Source: Ectobius pallidus
Lineage: Eukaryota; Arthropoda; Insecta; Blattodea; Ectobiidae
NCBI GenBank assembly: GCA_964059195.1
Contig: CAXKWD010000007.1
Location: forward strand, 60,388,705 to 60,452,704
Reading direction: 5' to 3'
Length of the DNA: 64,000 nucleotides
This document shows, piece after piece, positions 55,501 to 64,000 of this stretch (position 1 is the first letter of the stretch; every line of letters starts with the position of its first letter). A program made the position numbers and the translations under genes. Under the pieces are notes generated by a model. That model made no database searches, was not told the origin of the DNA, and saw nothing but the letters and a program-made list of their open reading frames with translations.

Positions 55501-56510
55501 TTACCTCTCTAGGCCTGGGTTCAAGTACCAGTGTCAGAGGAATTTTTCTCCTACAATATTCTCTAGTATTCATGTTATATTAGCAAACCTTGATTTTAGG
55601 GCACTAAAAATTATCTTTAGGCTTGTAAATTAATAAATTAAGCACTTAACTAGAACAATAGACAGATACAACTTTACTTATTTCTAAGAAACAAAAGTTA
55701 ACATTTTATTCTAATAAGTACATTTGGGTATTTTGCTTACTTGTACCATCATAGAAACGTATTGTAGTTTAAAGTTTTAAATAATACTTAACAGAGTAGG
55801 CAATTGCCCTAAAATCATAGGTCTACTTAGTAGCTATTAGGTAAATAATTAGGGTATTTATTATCTTAGCATTCTTAATATTTTTTCTCTTGTGCAGACT
55901 ATACCACTTAAAGAGTCTAAACACTGGTCCTGGTTTTGCTCTTCCCCCGTTTCTTTCATTCCCTCCAAGTGTTTATGTTTGTATGAAAAGAGGAAATTGT
56001 GAAATATTAGATTTGAAGTTATTTAGTTTACAGTATTACAATTTGATATAGTGTTAAAAGAATTAATCAAGTTTGAAATACCAGTAAAATATGATAATAT
56101 ATTAGACCTATAATTATGTATGTATGTATGCATGTATGTATGTACTTTATTATTATTATTATTATTATAAAGAAAAATAACAAAGTTAAGTAACACATAT
56201 ATACAGGACATATAAATTAGATTTAAGTCCTGTCATATCGTAACTCAGCTGTTGCTGTAATACTAATGCATGAAAATATTTATTGGATGACAGATTTGGA
56301 ACTAGTCAAGCTAAAAATATGATTTTTGTATATACCGTACATGTGCAGAAATGTGACCTCTTTGCCCTTAACGAGTCTCTGAAGTGAAATTACATTATTT
56401 GCATGTAGCGTAAGTGGTATTTCAAAGTCTGAATTCTCTCTGCATGGAGCGCAGCCTGACAGTGGGAACAGTTTGGCAACATTGCACAACTTTGATTGGA
56501 CTGCGTATCT
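55500..56510. other. no gene; microsatellites
   Basis: Intron sequence with (TATG)n at about 56115-56142 and (ATT)n at 56148-56168. No coding signal found. Confidence 0.5.
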
Positions 56511-56514
56511 AAGT

Positions 56515-56990
56515 AAGAGAAGGGCAAAACTTTCAATTACCTCATTTTTCAACTTAGTTCCCTTGCTTCTCAATGCACTTGATCCAGCGTTGCACAAGCT
56601 TCCTGATGCCCTCAGAAAAATGGTTTTTCGGCTGAATTCCAAGCCACGTAACCACCATTGCTTCCTTCAGTTCTTGGTCTGTGGAAATCTGACGAGGCGA
56701 GATCAGAACTGTATGCTCTAACACCTCAAAATTCAGTTTCTCAATAGTTTGAGCAGTGTCGGCAGCAGTATATGGACATGCATTGTCATGAAACAACTAT
56801 TCAGCTCATTCCTACTCGCTTCACTGTGGTAAAACATTGCCCTCATATTGTGCAGAAAGTCTTTGATGGATTTCGGCTCCTGGTACACTTTTGGATGACA
56901 AAAAGCAGATCACTGCACTGTTCTTGGTGTAAATGCTGAGCAGTGCTGCCATGTTTAATGTGAAACAGCACAACACCCAGTGGAGTCTTA
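56515..56990 (-). pseudogene. mariner transposase with internal deletion
   Basis: The minus strand reads AVICFLSSKSVPGAEIHQRL (about 56910), the N-terminal DNA-binding region. It then jumps to FHDNACPYTAADTAQTIEKL (second catalytic Asp) and, after loss of the block with the third Asp, to LKEAMVVTWLGIQPK and RKLVQRWIKCIEKQG, the normal C-terminus. It is an internal-deletion derivative of a mariner unlike the one at 52053. Confidence 0.8.
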
Positions 56991-57169
56991 ACGGTCAAAC
57001 ATTCCACAAGTAGAGACAAATGAACATGTCAATGTGCAAGAGCCAACCTACAAAAGATTAAACAAAAAAGTGTTTATACTTATTGACTTACCTTCGTATG
57101 TATTATTTTTAGATAAAAACTAAAGTTGAATGTAGTTAACCCACAGAGACAAGCACCATTATTAATTTA

Positions 57170-58003
57170 TACATTGGGTGTATAAAATTGTAGTCAATGC
57201 TTTTACTTTACCTATGGGAAAAGGATAAAGGAAAAGCTTTAAGTTCATATCATATGCATAAACATGATTCTTCTGCCACGAAGTGAATGCTAGTGTACCA
57301 TAGGTTTTACTTTTAATAATCGATTTTGCGCTCTTCAGGCTTTTCAGTTACTATTCACGACTGCTTGAATGCTGAACATTAACCATAAATTTCATTATTT
57401 TTTCATCTAGTTTTACATTCCCTATCACATAAGTACAAATGGCTGCATTCATGAATATCCGAAAAAGGAAAGTCTACAAACCTTCGTTCACATTCATACC
57501 TTTTCCATTCTGAAATCCTAAGTCTGCCACGTATCTCAACAAAATCCTCATTTTTTTGTTTGGAGGTTAGTGCTGCTCCTCGTCTTTCGCTGCTATAACC
57601 TATAAAATAATCACTCAACCATTCAACATTTTCTTTCTCAAATCTATAAAGTTTCTTATAAACAGTAACTTGATGGCGCTCTGCTCTCTTTGTACTTCTT
57701 TTTATCTCTTATTTGTAAAAACGAAGCCATGCAAATTACCACCAACCATTCACTAAGCAGTCAAAGTCACAATTGATGCATGCTATGATTTTCTTAGTAA
57801 AAATCAAGAGTTCTATACTACAGTTTAGGCATACATTTCATAGTTATTCTAAGGCTTAAGGAAAATCTATTCATGGCCAAAACTATTGATTTTTTGCTAA
57901 GACGAAAAGGTTTTCTTAAGGTTTCTATACATACAAATCATAGTATTGCCTTAGAAAAGCGTAGTAAAAGTATCTAATACCATTTTATGCATACCACCCA
58001 ATA
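57170..58003. mobile_element. TIR element, ~830 bp
   Basis: Left 'attgggtgtataaaattgta' (57172) and right end complement 'attgggtggtatgcataaaa' are similar inverted ends about 40 bp long with indels. The interior has a short minus-strand frame (57618-57403; FVEIRGRLRISEWKRYECER) that may be a transposon protein remnant. Superfamily uncertain. Confidence 0.5.
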
Positions 58004-58009
58004 TATATG

Positions 58010-59580
58010 AGTAAAAATAAAATAAATATTAGCCTACGGTACCTGAAGTAAAAAAAAAAGAACATTTAGTACATTGATAAATTTATCAATATCTTCTGAT
58101 GTATCATTGATATCATGTCACTTTTAATTACACTAAAGCAAATACACAAAGCAATAAAATATAACAAATTCCTTCCACATCCGACAGTACAGCCAATAAC
58201 TGAGTCATTAAAATTACTTGGACATGGTTCTTTTATGCTCTGAAAGTAGTTTAACTCAAGTGTTACAGAGTATATTACTGTATTTTCTCAAATCTAATGT
58301 GCACTGGAATTTTGAAAATTTAATTCATAAAAAAAAGTTTGTTGGTGAATGCAATGCGCATCAATGGTAGGATATTTTATTGGGTATTTTATCTTAGTGT
58401 TTCATGTTATACCACAAAGGATTTGTGAATGCTGATGAAAAATGGTCGTTATAATGGTTTAGGGAAGATAATGGAGGGGTGCCGGACAATAGATAGGGCC
58501 CACCTCTGCATTGAACCTCGCTGCCTTAAAACACACTTGGTGTTAAGCTTGAGTGTCAAAATAATACGTTGACTTTAACCCACTTTTGCATACCGGTAAC
58601 AGGCCAATGATAAATGTAATGAAGTCTAGAATTATTCCAGTGCATTGTTATGTGAGTCGGCTGTGGTGGTCTGGTAGTAGCATGCAGTATTTCTTGTTAT
58701 TTAAATTATGAAAAGATGGAGCAGTTCCAAGTGTTATTTTTTGGATAGTCAAAGGTAATCCCACGAGAGTTTAAGAGTTTATCGATAGATGCAGCTGCAA
58801 CAAATTTATCTGATGTAAGTCTTAAACTCAATGGATTATACAAAATTATTAATAATTACTTTGTTTTATCAAAACAAAACTAAGCTCCGAAATCATGGCA
58901 TACTACGAATCAACCATCCATATAGGGATTCGAGTTACCATGTTGTCACCATGCTGTAACCAGTGCTACCAATGGTGCATATAAGATATAGTTAACCTAA
59001 TTCAGTCGATTTTTTTAGGATTTAGGAAAGACATACATATCAAGCACATTATCTACTCTTATACAATTCAACGGCCCTAAATAGCGTGCTTGCTCGCCCG
59101 CTTCGTGAGACATCGGGTATACTCGGCGATGTTCGTCTCTCGCAGTCTAAACAACACCATTCATTACATGTGTAATGTAGATGGTCTTGAGTCTAAACTT
59201 TCATGACGACTACAAAATTAGGAAGGAAAACCATTTCTTTATTATATAAGTGAAATGAACACAATGAACAAATATTCTAATTTTATTTTTACTTACAATT
59301 TTCATAGCTCTGAACCACAAACATTTTTAATAATCTACCAGTGTAATTTTCTTAAAAATCCTGGAGTCAATGAATAATGGCAGGCGAAGCCGGGGGCAAC
59401 AGCTGTAAAATATTGATGGTTTTATCTCTTGAAATATCGCTGATAATAATAATCCAAACAAACCATTCCTTCCCTTGAAACATTATATAATTTCTGAAAA
59501 TTACACTGAATTGATAAAATAAAATTCACATCATATTCATGTCAATAAACAGCTGAGAAACAATACGTATTATGTGTTCA
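58010..59580. other. no gene seen
   Basis: Intron sequence. 'tattttctcaaatctaatgt' at 58281 resembles a TIR-type end without a partner. 59385-59400 has 'ggcgaagccgggggcaac', part of a dispersed repeat. Confidence 0.4.
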
Positions 59581-59589
59581 CAGGTTCTT

Positions 59590-59830
59590 TGGAACTGCAT
59601 AATCGATTCTGATATAGTTTTCCCAGGGGGCGCATTCATGTCGTGGAATGTACTCTAAAGCAGGAATTTTAGCTGTTTCATTAATTATTAATGGCTTAGT
59701 TTATGAATGATTCGCGTGCAAGTGTTAATAAATATAATGCTTTAATAATTATTATACTCTTAATTTTTAATTTTTAAAAGAATTATCGTGGCGAAGCCAC
59801 GGGCACCTCCTAGTGCTGTACATTGTACTG
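59590..59830 (+). repeat. dispersed repeat shared with 18120-18300
   Basis: 'tatgaatgattcgcgtg', followed by 'aataaatataatg' and 'ctcttaatttt', recurs at 18224-18290. The copy here ends 'cgtggcgaagccacgggcac'. It is followed by an (ATT)n microsatellite at 59848-59883. Confidence 0.6.
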
Positions 59831-59848
59831 TTAAACGACAATAAATGC

Positions 59849-59885
<37 letters not shown>

Positions 59886-59999
59886 ATTAATCTAAAGTAC
59901 ATTATAGACAGACAGATATACACTGTTTTCGTGAGCAACAGATTCACGAATTGTGGGTATTACCATTAATAAAGCGAACATCTAGGCCAAAATACACTC

Positions 60000-60470
60000 C
60001 CGAAATAGTGCAAAATTTTATTTTTGGAGTGATATTTTTATATTTTGTTTTCCAAGCGAAATCTCGAATTTTGGAAAGATGAATTTTGATAAAAGGACAA
60101 ATTTTGTATTTATGTCAGGTACCTTTCAAGATTTGAACCGAAGATTGGAGACAAGTTTTCCTTATTTTTACATAAAGAAAGGTTTCTCGTAAACGGCTCT
60201 GACGATTTTCTTTAAATTTTGCACGTGGGTTGCTTATACTAAGAGCTAAAACTTTTATTTGAAACACTTTTTCGAAATAATTCTCTGAAGGGTAGTTATA
60301 AGCCACCCACTCTGAATACGCGCTCTTTGCAATACGGCCTCTTGCAACGGAAAATCGTACAAAAACAAAATTTTATATTTGTGTTAGGTACCTTTTGGGG
60401 ATGTGATACGAAGATTGGCGACGACTTTCTCTTATTTTTAAGGGGAGGTTAACTTTTATTTGGGCAGAGG
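60000..60470 (+). repeat. partial tandem repeat related to 44216
   Basis: Phrases around 'tcaggtacctttcaagattt' (60115) and 'ttaggtaccttttggggatg' (60383), with following 'cgaagattgg' motifs, repeat about 270 bp apart. 60230-60305 matches 44216-44305. Confidence 0.55.
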
Positions 60471-60479
60471 AAGTTATGT

Positions 60480-60950
60480 GAATTATACATCAGATTTTTT
60501 TATATGTTGATCCTTATAAATTTCATAAACAAGTAATGTAACTATTTTACGGAACTGTATTATTAATAATCTATTCTTAAATATGCGCACATACCAGTTC
60601 AAAATCTAGATTGCCGGAGACTTCGGAGTCAACTCACATTCGAAGTTTATTTTCATCAAAGTCATGACTGCCACAGCGGGTAGAATTGGTTGCGGTTTGA
60701 GTGATATAAAATATCACCAATTGTTGAAGTCTCGTTTAAATTAATAAAACTGCTGAGACAAGCATCGGCAGAAATAAACACCCCCACCCAACCATAATAT
60801 TATTTTTCGTACAACACAGCGGCCAGTTCAACCTTTGTTGACTGCATTTACAACTAAAAGAAGTTTCAACACACATGTTGACTTGTAGAAAGTGGTTAAG
60901 CTTATTTAATTGTTTTAAATAATATTATTTCCTTTAAATTTCCTTGAGCG
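60480..60950. other. no gene seen
   Basis: AT-rich intron sequence ending in a T-run (60951-60965). Confidence 0.5.
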
Positions 60951-61004
60951 TTTTTTTTTTTTTTTACTTACAAAGACATCTTTATTTTGTCACCCCCCCC
61001 TCTT

Positions 61005-61310
61005 CCTACGCCACTGGTAGCATGCCCACCTCTAGATCCAAAGGTTGTGGGATCAAACCCGGCCGCGGTCAATGGATTTTTCAGAACGTAAAAATCCTGG
61101 CCACAGAGTCCTCTGGGAGGAACTTTAAGCTGGGGGGGCCCATGTTGTAGATTGACGGCATGTAAAAGAACTCCAAGCCTAAATTAGACCCTCTGGACAA
61201 AATTTCTCGGCCCTTTCACGTCCTAGTAATAACTTAGTTTCTGGAGGGGGGTTGAGAGGAGATGGGCTTACCACCTTTCCCTCTGCCCTCTCTTGGAAAA
61301 TAAGTATAAC
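61005..61310 (+). repeat. tRNA-derived SINE
   Basis: 'ctggtagcatgcccacctct' (A-box-like), then 'gatccaaaggttgtgggatc' and 'aaacccgg' (B-box region). A tRNA-unrelated body follows with 'cctctgggaggaactttaag' and 'gaccctctggacaaaatttc'. It differs from the tRNA-like repeats at 1404 and 5774. Ends are not defined. Confidence 0.6.
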
Positions 61311-61675
61311 AAAATTCACATAGGTAACAGAAACCTCCACTTGGAGGCCCTTTGCCCCAACAGAGGGGATATAGGAAACCAGATACAGATTGTTATATAA
61401 GTGATCAAAGTTACTGCTGAACTATGGAACGGATTTGCACTTGAATCTAATACACAGTTCAGTTTTGAAAGCTACAAATGGACAAAAGAGGTGTGCATTA
61501 GCTTTGAGTAAACCTTCTGTATACTGACTCCCATTTGTTAACCTGTTCACTGCTACTGACATATAAGTTTGTCACCAAAAAGCTGTATGAAAACAGGGAT
61601 TAAAAATCAAAGAGTAATGTTTTATTATAAAATATAAGAATTTTTCCATGTTATGACTGTCATTCACATAAACCA

Positions 61676-61765
61676 GCTCTCTCTCTCTCTCTCAATATCT
61701 CTCTCTCTCTGTGTGTGTGTGTGTTTGTATTTGTGTGTGTGTGTGTGTGCGTGCGTGTGTGTGTG
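61676..61765. repeat. (TC)n and (TG)n microsatellite
   Basis: (TC)n with a short interruption, then (TG)n with T and C variants, followed by the T-run that is the 3' poly(A) of the minus-strand R1-like LINE. Confidence 0.95.
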
Positions 61766-61822
61766 TTTTTTTTATATTTTTTTTATTAGCATAGTCCACA
61801 TGCCCCATTACAGAGTAATAAT

Positions 61823-62475
61823 TAGACCTGGGATTTTAAGGCAAATGCCTATTTTGTTCCTTATGAAATAACATGAACATTTTTAAATATGTGGATGTTT
61901 CATGATAAATCACTTACATTTATAGAGTTTTATAGTGCCCTAAAATGCTTATTTGGACCTTTAGAGCCTATTTTACTATTTTAGTGCCTAAAATGCCTAT
62001 TTTGTACATTTAAAATAAAATTCAACTTCTGTAATTTTTACAATCTTATAATGAACATCCCTCAATGAAAAGCAGAACAGCAGAGGTGGGTTTTTCACAG
62101 AAACTTGATTATTCCAAACAGTTGTCGCTAAACGAATGCTGACTGACGGGAGAGGGGGAGAATTAAGGAGGAAGGACTACTGTGTCAAGTCACCAGTGAA
62201 AGAATATCTGTTTAAGTGAATATAGTTCGGGTTACCTAATTTTGCAATTAATTCTGTTAAGAATAGCTATTCCACGTTTCTTGCAGTTAAAAAAAGGCCA
62301 TATTTCAGTTTAAGTGTATAATGTAATATTTTAAAGTCTATTTTCTATTTATTTACACATTTTTAAAGAATATTTTAAGTGACTATTTTCTCTTTTAAAA
62401 GCCTATTTACTTGTTTTAAAAGCCTATTTCAGGTGCCTAAAACTAACTTTTTTAAAGCCTAAAATCCCAGGTCTA
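61823..62475. mobile_element. hAT-type MITE in LINE 3' region
   Basis: Perfect 16-bp inverted ends 'tagacctgggatttta' with an exact 8-bp duplication 'gtaataat' (61815-61822, 62476-62483). The uninterrupted target is preserved in the neighbouring LINE copy at 63617-63670, confirming the insertion. The interior is rich in 'gcctattt' phrases and non-coding. 653 bp. Confidence 0.9.
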
Positions 62476-62631
62476 GTAATAATACATGTGTTTTTGTACA
62501 TTATTTACAGTTGATATTATCTTATAACTAGAACTTGTATATTATTTTTTGATTATATCCTAATTACCTAATTAAGCTAATTATTTCTACTTCTTAACAG
62601 TTAACTTATTTCTAATTACTCTTACAATTAA

Positions 62632-63530
62632 TTATAATTTTTCAAAATCTATTTTGTTTAAGAATCTTGTAAAGTCTTGGAGGTAATGTTTAACTAGTTC
62701 GTAATTTGTTACTGGCCACTGTCCACCTTTTAATCTTATGTTTTGTTTTAGTTCTTGTCTTTTGCTGTTTAGGAGAGTACATTCAAATATTAAGTGATTC
62801 ACAGTTTGATCTTCTTGTTCACATTTACACAGTGCACTTTCCTGTATTTTAAATCTTGTATAATATTCTCTTGTCTTCCCGTGACCTGTTAATATGGCTG
62901 TTATCTGTCCGTTTAGTGGAACCCTCAGCTTTAGACGTTCCATCACTGAAGGGAAAAACATTCTGGTAGTAGTTCCTTTTGTCGTATTCTTCCATTGCTC
63001 TTGCCAGGTCCACAATCCTTTCTCCTCGGCTTCCTTGACAACATGGCTTTTCGGGATCTTGCTGTAAATAACTTCCCCGGTGTCTTCCTTCGCAGCTTTC
63101 TTTGCTAATTGATCGGCCATTTCATTTTCATATAGCCCAGCATGCGCCTTAACCCACTTTAGGTGGATAGTCCAGCCATTGTCTTGGAGGTATTTAATTT
63201 TTTCTTTTATTTGTTCAATTATTTCTTTTTTTATTTTACCGTTCTTAAGAAGGTCTATTGTAATTTTGCTATCTGTATTAACTAACACCAGTCTCTTGTC
63301 GTCCTCTATTTTTTTATTGTCTTCTATTGCCACTAGGGCAAGCAATATCGCGATCTGTTCCGCTTGATTATTGGAGCAGTGCAAGCCGAGTTTGTATTTT
63401 AATGTTTCTAGCAGTTCCCCATTTTGGAAGATGACTGCTGCAGCGCCGACTTTCCCATCTATTTTTGACCCATCAGTGAAGATTTCTATATTGTATGCTA
63501 TGTTTGCTTGTGCCTCTTGAACAATGACTC
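62632..63530 (-). pseudogene. LINE ORF2 C-terminus: RNase H and zinc finger
   Basis: About 299 codons in one unbroken frame, truncated at its N-terminus by the (AC)n junction. The RNase H domain would degrade element RNA after copying: IFTDGSKIDGKVGAA (Asp), NNQAEQIAIL (Glu), LVNTDSKITI (Asp) and HAGLYENEMADQLAKKA (Asp), so all four acidic residues are present. Then the C-C-H-C finger CKCEQEDQTVNHLIFEC and a short tail ending KIDFEKL. This layout is typical of R1/I-type LINEs. Truncated, so not autonomous, but little decayed. Confidence 0.88.
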
Positions 63531-63600
63531 TGTGTGTGTGTGTGTGTGTGTGTTTGTGTTTGTGTGTGTGTGTGCGTGTGCGTGCGTGCGTGTGTGTGTT
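63531..63600. repeat. (TG)n microsatellite between LINE copies
   Basis: About 70 bp of TG repeats with T and C variants. On the minus strand it is the (AC)n tract joining the poly(A) of one LINE copy to the 5' end of the next. Confidence 0.95.
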
Positions 63601-64000
63601 TTTTTTTTTTTTTTTTATTAGCATAGTCCACATGCCCCATTACAGAGTAATAATACATGTGTTTTTGTACATTATTTACAGTTGTTCTTATAGCTAATTT
63701 CAGTTTTGTTTTTACTTTGTTATACTTGTTAATTTGTATAACATTATTTGTCTATCTGATTATTCTATGTTAAAGATATTTTGAAATATTTACAATTGAC
63801 TATCATACTATGTACTATACAATATTTATCATATGAGTGTATTACTTTCTAAGAATATTTATAGAATATTTACAATTGGCAATTAACTATATCTTCCCTT
63901 ATTGTATCTTAGTTTACACTATTTCCTACTTCCTATTATTTGTTTTGTTTCTATTTGTGTTACTAATCTCTTTCCTATATTACGTTATATCCTAGTTAGT
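63601..64000 (-). mobile_element. R1-type LINE, second copy, 3' end only
   Basis: A T-run (63601-63616) then 'attagcatagtccacatgcc' match the 3' end of the copy at 61766, without the MITE. The copy extends beyond the window edge, presumably with more of ORF2 there. After about 63685 the two copies diverge. Confidence 0.75.

Larger units (their letters stand above)
61766..63530 (-). mobile_element. R1-type LINE, 5'-truncated copy in (AC)n
   Basis: On the minus strand it starts directly after an (AC)n tract (63531-63600), encodes the RNase H and zinc-finger end of ORF2, and has a 3' untranslated region containing 'gtaatggggcatgtggacta'. It ends in poly(A) next to another (AC)n tract (61765 down). 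A hAT MITE sits in the 3' region. Site preference like the microsatellite-targeting R1-clade LINEs. Confidence 0.8.

Noticed and set aside
61653..61871. Cys/Val-rich open frame
   Set aside because: It is translated (TC)n and (TG)n microsatellite.
40162..64000. The next ABCG exon (SGLDS, H-loop, membrane helices)
   Set aside because: I looked for a splice acceptor followed by a codon-completing base and Gly-Leu-Asp-Ser and found none; a spliced protein alignment would be decisive.

Overview
The window is AT-rich, repeat-dense animal DNA with spliced exons and no operons, most likely from an insect. The evidence is the mix of mobile elements (Penelope-like, R1-type and other LINEs, mariner, Tc1, pogo, hAT) and very long introns. 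A LINE C-terminus at 51457-51885 resembles a LINE type I know as abundant in insects. A polyneopteran such as a cockroach or termite is plausible, but I cannot fix the species.

The only host gene I can support is a plus-strand ABCG half-transporter of ABCG1/ABCG4 type. Four exons (16732-16846, 22805-22928, 23070-23259, 40016-40161) join in phase. They encode a short N-terminus, Walker A, the middle of the ATPase domain, then the LSGGE signature and Walker B. The next exon, expected to begin with the rest of SGLDS, was not found, so the downstream intron exceeds 23.8 kb. Nearly everything else is transposons in or around its introns.

Region by region: 0-4.1 kb has a broken DUF7869-like ORF and three copies of a composite tRNA-headed repeat. 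4.1-9.4 kb has a TIR element and minus-strand LINEs, one with an ORF1 carrying a 2A-like motif and interrupted by a palindromic tRNA-bearing insertion. 9.6-11.7 kb is a pogo-like element with a nested hAT element. 12-15 kb holds LINE relics and a MITE. 15.9-16.7 kb is a Tc1-type deletion derivative. 17.3-22.0 kb is a large unclassified repeat with paired palindromic motifs near both ends and an inverted duplication of a PIN/FEN-like gene fragment. 24.7-32.8 kb is a young LTR retrotransposon with two 1515-bp LTRs, a 4-bp target duplication and an intact gag but no pol. 32.9-34.4 kb is a Tc1/mariner-like element with D35E spacing. 37.0-38.9 kb is a TIR element whose transposase has D82E spacing. 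40.7-43.3 kb is a satellite array that flips orientation in the middle. 43.3-46.8 kb has a Penelope fragment and a plus-strand LINE. 48.7-51.2 kb is an uninterrupted Penelope-like ORF with RT and GIY-YIG domains. 51.4-57.0 kb has a LINE split by a mariner, a second D82E-type relic and a deleted mariner. 61.6-64.0 kb has two head-to-tail copies of an R1-type LINE 3' end, each ending in an (AC)n tract.

No functional tRNA, rRNA or CRISPR locus was seen. Repeated inverted duplication of mobile DNA is the most striking structural theme.
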